This document shows, piece after piece, positions 26,116 through 35,140 of a stretch of DNA of 41,925 nucleotides; the first letter of the stretch is position 1; every line of letters starts with the position of its first letter. The DNA is taken from NCBI GenBank assembly GCA_947504705.1, contig CANNIA010000031.1, positions 1 to 41,925 of the forward strand, written 5' to 3'. The translations under genes were made by a program, and so were the position numbers. The notes beneath the pieces were generated by a model. That model was not told the origin of the DNA. It did not search any database and saw nothing but the letters and a program-made list of their open reading frames with translations. This stretch comes from Paracoccaceae bacterium. GTDB lineage: Bacteria > Pseudomonadota > Alphaproteobacteria > Rhodobacterales > Rhodobacteraceae.

Positions 26116-26973
26116 ATGAACCTATCCGACAATCACAAAGGCGCGGTCTTCATGGTCGCCTCGATGGCGGGCTTTGCAGTTGAGGATGTCTTCGTCAAAG
26201 CCGCCGCGAAAAGCCTGCCGCTGGGCCAGGTCCTGTTGACCATCGGACTTGCCGGGATGCTGGCCTTTTCCCTGATGGCCCTGCGCAAGGGCGAAGCCCT
26301 TCTGCCCTCCGCCTTCCTGTCGCCGGCCATGCTGGTCCGCTCCGCGTTCGAGATCACGGGCCGCCTTTTCTATGGCCTTGCGATCACGCTGACCGCTCTC
26401 TCGACCACCTCGGCGATCCTGCAAGCCACGCCTTTGGTCGTCGTCGCGGGCGCGGCGCTGGTCTTTGGCGAAAGGGTCGGCTGGCAGCGCTGGCTTGCTG
26501 TCCTGACCGGGTTCCTTGGCGTCATGGTCATCCTGCGACCAGGGTCCGATTTTTCGACCCTGTCGCTTCTGGCGGTGGTCGGTCTCCTTGGCTTTGCCGG
26601 ACGCGACCTTGCCACCCGGGCGGCCCCCAAGGGCCTGTCGAACCGCCAGTTGGGAGCCCTTGGCTTTGCGATGCTGGCGATTGCCGGAACGATCCTGCTG
26701 GCGATCAACGGCGGTGCCGCGCTGCCCGATGCGCGAACCCTCGGCCTTCTTGCCGGGGGCGCGGTCTTTGGCGTGCTGGGCTATCACGCCCTGACCTTCG
26801 CCATGCGCACGGGTCAGGTCAGCGCAGTCACCCCGCTCCGCTATACCCGCCTGATCTTTGCGATGGTTCTGGCCATGGCGCTCTTCGACGAGGTGCCGGA
26901 TCACACCACCTGGATCGGCGCGGCACTGGTTGTTGGATCGGGGATCTTTGCCCTCACCCGCCGGGCGGGCTGA
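26116..26973 (+). CDS. EamA-family (DMT superfamily) membrane transporter
   Basis: 285 residues with about ten hydrophobic helices in two EamA halves. The end of the first half shows T-T-S-A-I-L-Q-A-T-P-L-V-V-V and F-G-E-R-V-G-W, the second half T-P-L-R-Y-T-R-L-I-F-A and A-L-F-D-E-V-P-D. The F-G-E pattern marks the conserved glutamate region of the family. It is probably an exporter in the inner membrane. It is different in sequence from the EamA protein at 17-18 kb. It converges with a LysR gene, so it may not share regulation with it. Confidence 0.82.
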   Translation: MNLSDNHKGAVFMVASMAGFAVEDVFVKAAAKSLPLGQVLLTIGLAGMLAFSLMALRKGEALLPSAFLSPAMLVRSAFEITGRLFYGLAITLTALSTTSAILQATPLVVVAGAALVFGERVGWQRWLAVLTGFLGVMVILRPGSDFSTLSLLAVVGLLGFAGRDLATRAAPKGLSNRQLGALGFAMLAIAGTILLAINGGAALPDARTLGLLAGGAVFGVLGYHALTFAMRTGQVSAVTPLRYTRLIFAMVLAMALFDEVPDHTTWIGAALVVGSGIFALTRRAG

Positions 26974-26982
26974 ACGCTCGGC

Positions 26983-27867
26983 CTAACGGCAAAGCTTCCA
27001 GTCCTTGGCCGATTCTTTCAGATGCGAGACAAACGCCTGAACCTTGCGCGTGCGGTGCAAATCGACGTGAGTTACCAGCCGCAAGGGCGATTCCCAGTCG
27101 TCCCGTGGCGGCAAGATCTGGACCAGATTCGGGGTCCCCTCGGCGCGGAATGCCGGGATAAAGCCAATCCCTGCCCCCGCGATAACTGCCTGCTCCAGTG
27201 CTGCAGGTTCTGTCGCGGAATAGGCAATCTGATCTGGCTGGACCGCAGTACGCAGCCAGCGGTGAAAGGGTGCGCGGGTCGTTGTAAGATCGGCGGAAAC
27301 AAAGCGGTGACCGTCGAAATCAGCTTCCGAGGCAGGCAAGCCAAACCGCTCGACATAGCTACGCGCAGCATAAAGCCCGGTCCGGATCCTTACCAGCGGC
27401 TGCACGACATTGTCTTGCTCTTCCTGAGCATCCCCGGCCCGGATCGCGACATGCGCCTCGCCATAATCCAGCCGAAAGATCCGCATGTCGGTCAGAAGCC
27501 GCACCCGCACGTCCGGCCATTTTTCCTGAAAGCTGAGCATTACCGGCGTTAGCAGATCAGAGATCCCGGCGATGGACGTGACGATCAACTCGCCCGAAAC
27601 GCTTTCGCCCCGGCCCTTGATCCGCCCGGCCAGCTGGATGAACTGGTCATCCGTCGCTTGCGCCACCGACAATAGGTCATGCCCCGCTTCGGTCGCGGTG
27701 TATCCCCGGGAGTGACGTTGGAAAAGTTTGGTTCCAAGTCGCTTTTCCAAGGCATCGATGTGGCGGATCACTGTCGCGTGGTGGACCCCCAACACATCGG
27801 CCGCCCCCGAGACCGTGCCAACGCGCGCCACTTGATAGGCCGTGCGAATTTCGTCCCAGTTGTCCAT
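26983..27867 (-). CDS. LysR-family transcriptional regulator
   Basis: 294 residues. The N-terminal helix-turn-helix reads W-D-E-I-R-T-A-Y-Q-V-A-R-V-G-T-V-S-G-A-A-D-V-L-G-V-H-H-A-T-V-I-R-H-I-D-A-L-E. The linker helix is R-L-G-T-K-L-F-Q-R, and a periplasmic-binding-protein-like effector domain follows from about residue 90. The recognition helix has H-H-A-T-V-I-R-H where many LysR proteins have Q-S-A-V-S, and this variant type is common in proteobacteria. Effector and targets are unknown. It is divergent from a hypothetical gene at 28.0 kb. Start at ATG before D-N-W-D-E. Confidence 0.85.
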   Translation of the reverse strand: MDNWDEIRTAYQVARVGTVSGAADVLGVHHATVIRHIDALEKRLGTKLFQRHSRGYTATEAGHDLLSVAQATDDQFIQLAGRIKGRGESVSGELIVTSIAGISDLLTPVMLSFQEKWPDVRVRLLTDMRIFRLDYGEAHVAIRAGDAQEEQDNVVQPLVRIRTGLYAARSYVERFGLPASEADFDGHRFVSADLTTTRAPFHRWLRTAVQPDQIAYSATEPAALEQAVIAGAGIGFIPAFRAEGTPNLVQILPPRDDWESPLRLVTHVDLHRTRKVQAFVSHLKESAKDWKLCR

Positions 27868-28000
27868 GTGACCCTCAGCCCGTGCAATAACGCACAGAAT
27901 CGCAGTTTCGCACCGCCCGCAAGGCCGGGATTCGCGGATTGACGCCGGAAAGGGCGCACCGCAGTCTCTCGCCAACACAAGAAGGGCTGGAAGCATCCGG

Positions 28001-28525
28001 ATGAGGGTTCTTGAAAACACTGCCGAGCGGTTGAAGCTGCGCGAGATTCCCTTTGGGGCGGCGGCCCTTCTTGGCGGCATCACGCTGATGTTCTTCCTGT
28101 GGGGGGCTGCGCTGGTCAATGCCGGGCAGGCTGCTGGTGGGCTTGTCCTTTGCGGGATCGGAGCGATCTTCTTTGTCGGCTGTTTCAGCGTCTTCGTGAA
28201 GGTGCTGACAGTCACGCTGGACCGGGGCCTTGATCTGGCAGAGGTAGTCGAAGGCGGGGTCTTCGGCAAAAAGCGCAAGACCTTCAAGCTTGCCGAAATC
28301 CAGGGGGCGACGCTGCAATCAATAGTGATCAAGCGCAAGCCGGGTGACTTGGCCAAAAAGGGCCGCGTAACCCACGAACTGACCCCCGAACCCCGGGTCT
28401 GGCGCGTGGCCTTTGCCCGCACCAACAACACACCCCTGCCGCTGACCGACGCCTACGGCAGCGAAAAGACCGCCCAAGCCATCGGCGGCGCGATCAATGG
28501 CTGGTTTGGCAAGCCGCAACGGTAA
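28001..28525 (+). CDS. Two-helix membrane protein of unknown function
   Basis: 174 residues. Two hydrophobic helices (about 18-38 and 44-68) form a hairpin, followed by a soluble C-terminal part of about 100 residues rich in beta-type alternation (V-L-T-V-T-L-D-R, V-W-R-V-A-F-A-R) and lysines. That layout resembles small proteins with a membrane hairpin and a PH-like domain, but no defining motif is visible and I do not assign a family. The ATG is preceded by GAAGGGCTGGAAGC. It converges with the phosphatase gene. Confidence 0.65.
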   Translation: MRVLENTAERLKLREIPFGAAALLGGITLMFFLWGAALVNAGQAAGGLVLCGIGAIFFVGCFSVFVKVLTVTLDRGLDLAEVVEGGVFGKKRKTFKLAEIQGATLQSIVIKRKPGDLAKKGRVTHELTPEPRVWRVAFARTNNTPLPLTDAYGSEKTAQAIGGAINGWFGKPQR

Positions 28526-28533
28526 GGGGTCGT

Positions 28534-29016
28534 TCAGGCCCTGCCGCTGGCCCAGCCATACTGCTCGGGCGTTTCCACCGCGCAAGGCCGCACCGCGCGC
28601 AGCCGGGTCAGGGCGCCGGCGGGGTCTTCGCCCGCCTCGACCATCAGCCGCAGCGTGGCCATGCCCGACCGACCGCAGCCGCCCATGCAATGGACTAGCA
28701 CTTTGCCGCCTTGCGCCAGCACCTCTTGTGCCCGGGCCGAGGCTTCGCGCCACAGCCCCGCCGTCACCGCATCCGGTGCACCGAAATCGGCGATGGGCAG
28801 GTGGAGCCAGCCGATACCCTGGGCGGCAAGGTCATAGGGCAGGGTCGCTGCCCCCTTCGAGGCCAGTTCCTCGCCCGTCGTCATGGTCAGAACCAGCTCC
28901 GGACCGAAACCCAACAGGTCGCGCAGGTCGGCCTGATAGGCTCCGCCTCGCCCCGGCATCGGGCTGATCGCCAGAACCCCGCCGCCCAAGGCCAGTTCAG
29001 CAATCGTCAGTGCCAT
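28534..29016 (-). CDS. Protein-tyrosine/dual-specificity phosphatase-like protein
   Basis: 160 residues. The signature loop V-H-C-M-G-G-C-G-R-S-G-M contains the C-x5-R active site, with the nucleophilic cysteine and phosphate-binding arginine. A W-L-H-L-P-I-A-D-F segment upstream supplies the usual general-acid aspartate. This compact form resembles bacterial cyclin-dependent-kinase-inhibitor-3-like and dual-specificity phosphatases. The substrate is unknown and could be a protein or small phosphate. It is the last gene of the run dciA-dsbA-caiB-phosphatase, 12 bases after the CoA-transferase. Confidence 0.8.
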   Translation of the reverse strand: MALTIAELALGGGVLAISPMPGRGGAYQADLRDLLGFGPELVLTMTTGEELASKGAATLPYDLAAQGIGWLHLPIADFGAPDAVTAGLWREASARAQEVLAQGGKVLVHCMGGCGRSGMATLRLMVEAGEDPAGALTRLRAVRPCAVETPEQYGWASGRA

Positions 29017-29028
29017 GCGACGACCCGG

Positions 29029-30165
29029 TCAACCAAGGTCACGCAGCACCTCGTCCTGATGTTGGCCCAGCCGTGGCGCGGGGCGATCCAGCGCAAGCTC
29101 CGCCCCCGAGAAGGTCATCGGGCTGCGCAACCCCGGCAGACCTTCCGGCGCGATCTTCAACTTGCGGGCAATCACCTGCGGATCGGCAAAGACCTCATCG
29201 AGTGAATTGATCGGACCGGCAGGCACGCCGTCTGCTTCACAGGCCGCCAGAAGATCGGCCTTCGACCAAGCCTTCGTCGCCTCGGTGATCCGCCGGGTCA
29301 TCTCCTCGCGGTTTGCGATCCGGTCGGCGTTGGTCAGATAGTCCGCCGCCGTGGCCATATCCTCAAGCCCAAGGATCTTGCACAGGCGCTGGTATTGCCC
29401 GTCATTCCCGGTGGCAAGGATCAGCCAGCCATCCGCGCAGTCAAAGACCGCATACGGCGCAAGGTTCGGATGCGCGTTGCCCATCATCCCGGGCACCTTT
29501 CCCGACGCGAGATAATTCATCGCCTGATTGGCCATGATGCTGGTCGCCACGTCCAGAAGCGCCATGTCAACCTGCTGGCCCTCACCCGTCCGGCCCCGCT
29601 GGATCAGCGCTGCAAGGATACCCGTGGAGGCATAGACGCCGGTGAAAATGTCGGTAACGGCGACGCCAACCTTCTGCGGCTGACCCTCAGGCGCGCCGGT
29701 AACGCTCATCAAACCCGACATGCCCTGAATGATGAAGTCATAGCCCGCCCGATGCGCATAGGGCCCATCCTGCCCGAAGCCGGTGATCGAGCAATAGATC
29801 AGCCGGGGGTTCACCTTGCGCAAGCTTTCCCAGTCCAGCCCGTATTTCGCAAGCCCGCCGACCTTGAAATTCTCGATCACCACATCGGCGTCACGGACCA
29901 GCCGACGCACCAGCTCCTGCCCCTCCGCCGTGCGGAAATCGCAGGTGATCCCGCGCTTGCCCCGGTTGGCGGAATGGAAATAGGCGGCGGTCTTCTCGCC
30001 CCCGTTTTCAATGAACGGAGGCCCCCAGCGGCGGGTGTCATCGCCTTCCGGGGCCTCGACCTTGATCACATCAGCGCCCAGATCGGCCAAGGTCTGCCCG
30101 GCCCATGGGCCAGCCAGAATCCGCGCCAGTTCGATGACGCGGATGCCCTCGAGTGGTGCCGTCAT
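29029..30165 (-). CDS. CaiB/BaiF family (class III) CoA-transferase
   Basis: 378 residues. Seen: N-terminal G-I-R-V-I-E-L-A-R-I-L-A-G-P-W-A-G-Q, D-L-G-A-D-V-I-K-V-E, N-R-G-K-R-G-I, and the catalytic-aspartate region R-A-G-Y-D-F-I-I-Q-G-M-S-G. Class III enzymes move CoA between two organic acids without a free acid intermediate. The pair of acids is unknown here. The start overlaps the stop of the DsbA gene by 4 bases, indicating translational coupling in one transcript. Confidence 0.88.
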   Translation of the reverse strand: MTAPLEGIRVIELARILAGPWAGQTLADLGADVIKVEAPEGDDTRRWGPPFIENGGEKTAAYFHSANRGKRGITCDFRTAEGQELVRRLVRDADVVIENFKVGGLAKYGLDWESLRKVNPRLIYCSITGFGQDGPYAHRAGYDFIIQGMSGLMSVTGAPEGQPQKVGVAVTDIFTGVYASTGILAALIQRGRTGEGQQVDMALLDVATSIMANQAMNYLASGKVPGMMGNAHPNLAPYAVFDCADGWLILATGNDGQYQRLCKILGLEDMATAADYLTNADRIANREEMTRRITEATKAWSKADLLAACEADGVPAGPINSLDEVFADPQVIARKLKIAPEGLPGLRSPMTFSGAELALDRPAPRLGQHQDEVLRDLG

Positions 30166-30809
30166 CCTGAATTGCCAAGGCGGTATCGATTGCCCAGGGC
30201 GGCGTCGATTGCCGCCGACAGGTCCTCATAGGACGGATTGCCGACCTTCTCGCCGTTGACGAACAGCGTCGGAGTGCCTTCGACACCGTCAGCTTCCATG
30301 TTGGTCTCGAACTGCTTGACCAGCGCTTCGGCCATCGCCTGATCGTTCAGGCAGGTGTCGATTGCTGCGGCATCCATCCCCGCCGAAACGCCAATGGCCT
30401 TCAGCGCATCGATTATCGCCACCGGGTCCTGCGAGGCCATCCATTCCTGCTGCTTCGCAAACAGGATGTCATGGATGCCGAAATAGCGCATGTCGCCGCC
30501 ACAGCGCGCCATCATCGCCGCCCAAAGGCCGACGCGATCAAAGTAGACCTCGCGCAGGGTGAAATGCACTTTGCCAGTGTCGATGTAGTTCTTCTTCAGG
30601 TCAGCCCAGACCGTTTCATGGAAGTGCGCGCAATGCGGGCAGGTGAAGCTGGCGTATTCGACGATCTTCACGGGCGCATCGGGCGAGCCGATCGAGAAAT
30701 CGCCGGGGGGCGGCACTTCTGCGGGCGCATCCTCGGCGAAGACAGGGGTCATCGCGGCCGAGGCGGCGGCGGCAAGGGCAATCATGGCCCGACGGTTCAG
30801 TTTCAGCAT
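30162..30809 (-). CDS. DsbA-family thiol:disulfide oxidoreductase
   Basis: 215 residues with a signal peptide (M-L-K-L-N-R-R-A-M-I-A-L-A-A-A-A-S, Ala-rich core). The active site F-T-C-P-H-C-A-H-F is the DsbA C-P-H-C motif, in a thioredoxin fold with a helical insert. Y-F-G-I-H-D-I-L-F-A-K-Q and the cis-proline loop G-V-E-G-T-P-T-L-F-V-N-G also fit. It catalyses disulfide formation in periplasmic proteins. The start is at the ATG behind AAGGACGCCCCCAAG. It is expressed between DciA and a CoA-transferase. No DsbB partner is visible nearby. Confidence 0.88.
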   Translation of the reverse strand: MLKLNRRAMIALAAAASAAMTPVFAEDAPAEVPPPGDFSIGSPDAPVKIVEYASFTCPHCAHFHETVWADLKKNYIDTGKVHFTLREVYFDRVGLWAAMMARCGGDMRYFGIHDILFAKQQEWMASQDPVAIIDALKAIGVSAGMDAAAIDTCLNDQAMAEALVKQFETNMEADGVEGTPTLFVNGEKVGNPSYEDLSAAIDAALGNRYRLGNSG

Positions 30810-30835
30810 CTTGGGGGCGTCCTTTTTCAGGCAAT

Positions 30836-31360
30836 TCACGTTCGGGGGCGAGTTAAGATGTTTTGGGCCAGCTGTTCAAGCGCCGACCGCAAGCCGGGGT
30901 CAGCAACCTCTTTCGCCTGCTCTCTGGCGCGGGTTTGCAGCGCCGGGTCGGGGCGGGGGGCCGGTTTCGCAGCCGGGGCAAATTCGGCTTGGCCCTCGGC
31001 AAAGCCGGTAGCCGCCGTCTGGGTCAGATGGATATGCGCCACGGCAGCATAGCCATAGACCGCATTCACCCGGTCTTTCAGCTGTGGGAGCTGCATCTGC
31101 ACGATGGGCGCCTCAGTGGCCTTGACCAAAAGCGTCAGAATCGCGCCCAGACCTTCACGGCCAAAGCCGACCTTCACCGGGCGGGTCTTGGCGGCAAGCT
31201 CTGGCCCCGCAACTTCGGCCCAATGAGTCAGCAGCCGGGTCACGGCAAAACCGCGTTTTTCGCCCGCCTGACGCACAGGGTCCTTCATCAGCCCGAACGC
31301 GGGTTCAAAACCGCGACGGCGATGCTCGGCACTGGGTTCTGGCAGGGGTTTGCGGGCCAT
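30836..31360 (-). CDS. DciA-like protein (DUF721)
   Basis: 174 residues. The N-terminal half resembles the DUF721 domain: K-R-G-F-A-V-T-R-L-L-T-H-W-A-E-V-A-G-P-E-L-A, then K-V-G-F-G-R-E-G-L-G-A-I-L-T-L. DciA loads the replicative helicase in bacteria without DnaC. The C-terminal part is a proline- and alanine-rich linker and a helix. Start at ATG after AAGGACGAC. It is the first gene of a four-gene run and is divergent from mutY, with about 315 bases of mostly non-coding sequence between. Confidence 0.75.
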   Translation of the reverse strand: MARKPLPEPSAEHRRRGFEPAFGLMKDPVRQAGEKRGFAVTRLLTHWAEVAGPELAAKTRPVKVGFGREGLGAILTLLVKATEAPIVQMQLPQLKDRVNAVYGYAAVAHIHLTQTAATGFAEGQAEFAPAAKPAPRPDPALQTRAREQAKEVADPGLRSALEQLAQNILTRPRT

Positions 31361-31556
31361 GTCGTCCTTTTGCTTGCCCCATTCTACCGCAAGCGCCCCC
31401 ACCCGCCAGTGCCAAGCGCCAGACGCCCACATAAAGATTACGTGACGATGAGGTGATCAACCGCTGCACCCGGTTCGGGCGGTTTTCGCATGGAGCGGCG
31501 TGCCGCCGCACGCTTTTTCCCTGCGTCGCGGGTCTTCGCCCGCTCCTTGGTGGTTG

Positions 31557-31586
31557 GGGGGCGCTGCCCCCGTCTCCTGCGGAGAC
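31557..31586. repeat. Adjacent GC-rich hairpins in the dciA-mutY intergenic space
   Basis: Two perfect hairpins abut: GGGGGC-GCT-GCCCCC and GTCTCC-TGC-GGAGAC, followed by CTCCCCCGGGATATTTGG. The 315-base gap between dciA and mutY otherwise shows no gene. The sequence resembles a short GC-rich palindromic element that I recall recurring in Rhodobacteraceae genomes, though that is from memory and untested here. It may be a REP-like repeat or a transcription stop. Confidence 0.6.
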
Positions 31587-31676
31587 TCCCCCGGGATATT
31601 TGGGAACAGGTGAATGGCGACGGCTGGCTTTGCGCTTTTGGGGCATAGATCTCTGGCCCTTGGCTTGCTAACCGCT

Positions 31677-32741
31677 ATGGTCAAGACTGCCCTAAACCCG
31701 GTTTTCCCCTTGCCCGATCCGCTGAGCAGCCTGCTTCTTGACTGGTATGACAGGAATGCGCGGGTGATGCCCTGGCGCATCGGTCCCGCTGAACGGGCGC
31801 GGGGTCACCGCCCCGACCCCTATCGCGTCTGGTTGTCCGAGGTGATGCTGCAGCAGACGACGGTGGCAGCCGTGACCGCCTATTTCCGGCGCTTCACTGC
31901 CCGCTGGCCCGATGTGGCGGCACTGGCGGCAGCGCGGGACGAGGAGGTGATGGGCGAATGGGCAGGCCTTGGCTATTACGCCCGCGCCCGGAACCTTCTG
32001 AAATGCGCGCGGGCTGTGGTCGCGGATCATGGGGGACGCTTTCCTGAAACCCGCGCGGGGCTTTTGACCCTTCCCGGCATCGGCCCCTATACTGCCGCCG
32101 CAATAGCCGCGATTGCCTTTGACGAACCGGCGACGGTTGTCGATGGCAATGTCGAACGGGTCATGGCCCGGATGTTCCAGGTGGAAACCCCGCTTCCCGC
32201 CGCCAAGCCACAGCTCGTTGCACTTGCCGAAACCCTGACTCCGGCCCAGCGCCCCGGCGATTATGCCCAAGCCGTGATGGACCTTGGCGCAACGGTCTGC
32301 TCTCCACGCAATCCGGCCTGCGGGATCTGCCCCTGGGTCTCGCGTTGCAAGGCCCGCATTGCCGGGATTGCCGCCACCTTGCCGCGCAAGTCGCCCAAGC
32401 CCGACAAGCCCATCCGACATGGCCAGGTCTGGATCGGTCACCGCGACACCGCGCTTTTGCTGGAGCGCCGTCCCGACAAGGGCCTGCTTGGCGGGATGCT
32501 CGGCTTTCCCGGCGATGGCTGGGATGGCACGGTAGGCGACGCCCCAGCCCATGCCCCCTGGCGGGACATCGGCGAGATCCGGCACACCTTCACCCATTTC
32601 CACCTGACCCTTCGCGTCCATGTCGCCCGCATCGACACCAACCCCCAGCGCGGCGAATGGGTCAGCCTTCCTCGCCCCTCCGACCTCCCCACCGTCATGC
32701 GCAAGGCCTGGGACCTTGCCCGCGACCATATCGCCGGTTGA
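31677..32741 (+). CDS. mutY: A/G-specific adenine glycosylase
   Basis: 354 residues. Motifs of MutY: M-P-W-R near residue 30, S-E-V-M-L-Q-Q-T-T-V, the helix-hairpin-helix L-P-G-I-G-P-Y-T-A, catalytic aspartate in V-V-D-G-N-V-E-R-V, and the 4Fe-4S ligands C-x6-C-x2-C-x5-C (C-S-P-R-N-P-A-C-G-I-C-P-W-V-S-R-C). A C-terminal Nudix-like 8-oxoG recognition domain follows, with F-T-H-F-H-L-T-L. It removes adenine mispaired with 8-oxoguanine. The start at M-V-K-T-A-L-N is chosen because upstream codons resemble non-coding sequence. Confidence 0.93.
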   Translation: MVKTALNPVFPLPDPLSSLLLDWYDRNARVMPWRIGPAERARGHRPDPYRVWLSEVMLQQTTVAAVTAYFRRFTARWPDVAALAAARDEEVMGEWAGLGYYARARNLLKCARAVVADHGGRFPETRAGLLTLPGIGPYTAAAIAAIAFDEPATVVDGNVERVMARMFQVETPLPAAKPQLVALAETLTPAQRPGDYAQAVMDLGATVCSPRNPACGICPWVSRCKARIAGIAATLPRKSPKPDKPIRHGQVWIGHRDTALLLERRPDKGLLGGMLGFPGDGWDGTVGDAPAHAPWRDIGEIRHTFTHFHLTLRVHVARIDTNPQRGEWVSLPRPSDLPTVMRKAWDLARDHIAG

Positions 32742-32771
32742 GCCCATCCCGCTTTCCGCTAGACTGGCGCA

Positions 32772-33887
32772 ATGAGCCCGCTTCCCAATGCCCTGCCGTT
32801 CTGGCTGTCGTTTTGCCTGCCTGTGATCGCCGTCACAGGCATGATCTTTGGCGGTTGGACCGTTCTTTTGGTCGCCCCCAGTGCCTGGTTCCTTTTCACG
32901 CTGCTGGACGCGCTGACCGGCCACAACACCGCGAACCCCGACCCACAGACGCCAGACGACCAACTCACCTGGTACCGCGCCGTTACCCTGATCTGGCTCC
33001 CCGTCCAGTTCACCCTGCTCTGCACTATGCTCTGGTTTGTCCCCCGCGCCGCCCATCTGGGCACCGCCGAAGCCATCGGGCTTTTCTTCGGCATGGGCGT
33101 CATCTCGGGCACCATTGGGATCAACTATGCCCACGAACTGATGCACCAGAAGTCGCGCCTTGAACGCGGCCTCGCTGACCTTCTGCTCGCCACGGTCCTC
33201 TATTCCCACTTCCGGTCCGAACACCTGCGCGTCCACCACATCCACGTCGGCACGCCCCGCGACCCGGTGACCGCGCGCTATAACGAGGGCTTTCATCGGT
33301 TTTTCCCCCGCGTCCTCTGCCAATCCCCGCACTCCGCTTGGAAGGCCGAAGCCGCGATGCTGGCCCGCAAGGGCCTGCCACCGCTCCACCGATCAAACCC
33401 GTTCTGGCGCTATGCGATCATGCAAGGGGCGATGCTGGCACTGGCCTTCACTTTGGGTGGCTGGATGGGCCTTTGCCTGTTCCTGCTGCAAGCCTTCACC
33501 GCGATCTGGCAGCTGGAGCTGACCAACTACATCGAGCATTACGGCCTGACCCGTCGCCACCTGGGCGAAGGCAAGTATGAACACGTCCTGCCCCGCCACA
33601 GCTGGAACGCAGATTTCCGGGCGACGAACTGGCTTTTGATCAACCTTCAGCGCCATTCCGATCACCATTATAAGCCCGACCGCCGCTTTCCCCTGCTGCA
33701 AACCTATGGCCCGGACGAGGCGCCGCTTTTGCCCTTTGGCTATCCCCTGATGACCATGGCCGCGATGGTGCCGCCGGTCTGGAAACGGGTGATGAACCGC
33801 CGCGTGAAAGCCTGGCGCAAGCAGTTCTACCCCGACATCACCGACTGGCACGCCTATAACAAAGGGCTGAACCCGGTGGCGGGGTAG
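32772..33887 (+). CDS. AlkB-like integral-membrane alkane/aromatic hydroxylase
   Basis: 371 residues. The three histidine boxes of non-haem di-iron membrane hydroxylases are present: H-E-L-M-H, H-L-R-V-H-H and Q-R-H-S-D-H-H, plus the fourth N-Y-I-E-H-Y-G motif typical of AlkB/XylM. Hydrophobic segments at the N-terminus and before each box indicate six or so membrane helices. It probably inserts oxygen into a terminal methyl group using rubredoxin- or ferredoxin-delivered electrons. No rubredoxin gene is adjacent. It lies 30 bases after mutY and may be co-transcribed. Confidence 0.88.
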   Translation: MSPLPNALPFWLSFCLPVIAVTGMIFGGWTVLLVAPSAWFLFTLLDALTGHNTANPDPQTPDDQLTWYRAVTLIWLPVQFTLLCTMLWFVPRAAHLGTAEAIGLFFGMGVISGTIGINYAHELMHQKSRLERGLADLLLATVLYSHFRSEHLRVHHIHVGTPRDPVTARYNEGFHRFFPRVLCQSPHSAWKAEAAMLARKGLPPLHRSNPFWRYAIMQGAMLALAFTLGGWMGLCLFLLQAFTAIWQLELTNYIEHYGLTRRHLGEGKYEHVLPRHSWNADFRATNWLLINLQRHSDHHYKPDRRFPLLQTYGPDEAPLLPFGYPLMTMAAMVPPVWKRVMNRRVKAWRKQFYPDITDWHAYNKGLNPVAG

Positions 33888-33961
33888 GTGGCGGCACGAC
33901 ACCCGCGAATGGCAGCATTGCGGACGAAGCGCACGTCAGTGCAATCCTGCTATTGAAACCG

Positions 33962-35140
33962 CTAAAGCCAGCTGTATCGGTCTGCATCTTGGGACTTGAG
34001 CGTCGCTATCATACGAGCCCGTTCTTCTCTCGACGCAGCGTCGCGGATCGATCGGAGTTCTCGATCAACCGAGTCTCGAGTCGCGCCCCGGGCTTCCGCT
34101 TTCGCATACCAGTTGGCACCTGCTGCGTAGTCCCCAAGTTGCATGCTGACCGCTCCAAGCAACGTGCAGGGGCGGAAGTCGCCTGGTGTCAGCCGATGAG
34201 CCTCGAGACCCCACTGCTTTGCTTCATCGTAACGCTTGAGGTCGCGCAGCGCGCCACCGCGTGTCGTGAGTGCGGCCGAGCGTGGCTTTTGATCAGCGAC
34301 CAGAACGAGCGCCTCCTCCACGACTCTTAGCCCTTCATCCGCGCGTTCTGCCTTCCGCCATTCAGCACAGGCATTAACGGCCTGCCAAACATCACCCGTC
34401 CGATTCCATTCCTCGGTGAGGGCTGTCGCCCGGTTGGTGTGGTGCGCTTTTCGCAATTCTTTGGTCCAGTAGTTTAAGCCTGAAGATTTCAGCCAGCGAA
34501 GGTCATCGTCCTGGATCGGTTTACCATCTGCGACCGAACGCAAGATTTGCATAACCCTGCCGGAGTTCTCATCCTCGATATGGACTTGACCGACCTGTTC
34601 GCGAAGCCGCCTCCCTTCGAGCAGCTTCTCGCGCTCCTCAAAGGGAGCCGCATTCTTTCGCTCCGTCGCCTCATAGTTGAAGTGCGGCACTGCGGGTCGT
34701 CTCGGCTCGTCGACAACCTTAGACTTGATACGGATCTCCTGCTCCACGCGAGAACTCTTGCGGAAACTATCCGCGTCCAGTTCGCCAATAGCGAGCTGAA
34801 GCATTGCGTGGTGCCCGCGCTCGCGCAAGAATGCCTGTTGGATGACCGACAAGGGGCGGCGAGCTTCGACCGTCTGAATGATGGCGTGGAGACGACTTGC
34901 TGGTATCCTAGCTCCTGGGACATCATCCAAGAAATAGGCGGCGGCAAGATCGGCAGTAGAAGAATTCAAGGCGCTCAGTCTCCGGGAGCTTTCGCGATCA
35001 CAATGCGCGAGCCAGTCCACCGATAGCAAGTCGACATTTCTGCTGGTCGACGGTGTGTCCATGTCTGCAAAGGGCTCGAAGCTGCCAACGCGACCGATCC
35101 GACCCGCTGCACCGTGAACCTCTGTCGTTGCGCTTGGCAC
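33962..35140 (-). CDS. TPR-like protein of unknown function, possibly frameshifted at the N-terminus
   Basis: 392 residues. The C-terminal third shows TPR-like helical repeats (A-L-T-T-R-G-G-A-L-R-D-L-K-R-Y-D-E-A-K-Q-W, then T-P-G-D-F-R-P-C-T-L-L-G-A-V-S-M-Q-L-G-D-Y-A). The middle is charged and helix-rich. Base use is less GC-biased than the neighbours. I chose a GTG start, but an ATG 78 bases later is also possible. The upstream frame reads a protein-like stretch (V-I-Y-C-F-L-R-R-A-K-G-A-N-T-L and R-E-P-K-L-I-E-V-E-C-Q-A-Q-R-Q-R-F-T-V-Q) that would join if one base shifted near 35090. Function unknown. Confidence 0.55.
   Translation of the reverse strand: MPSATTEVHGAAGRIGRVGSFEPFADMDTPSTSRNVDLLSVDWLAHCDRESSRRLSALNSSTADLAAAYFLDDVPGARIPASRLHAIIQTVEARRPLSVIQQAFLRERGHHAMLQLAIGELDADSFRKSSRVEQEIRIKSKVVDEPRRPAVPHFNYEATERKNAAPFEEREKLLEGRRLREQVGQVHIEDENSGRVMQILRSVADGKPIQDDDLRWLKSSGLNYWTKELRKAHHTNRATALTEEWNRTGDVWQAVNACAEWRKAERADEGLRVVEEALVLVADQKPRSAALTTRGGALRDLKRYDEAKQWGLEAHRLTPGDFRPCTLLGAVSMQLGDYAAGANWYAKAEARGATRDSVDRELRSIRDAASREERARMIATLKSQDADRYSWL

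Noticed and set aside
31692-33389. A 565-residue minus-strand open frame opposite mutY and the AlkB-like gene
   Set aside because: Gly/Asp-rich antisense frame typical of high-GC genes. Both plus-strand genes have complete catalytic motifs.
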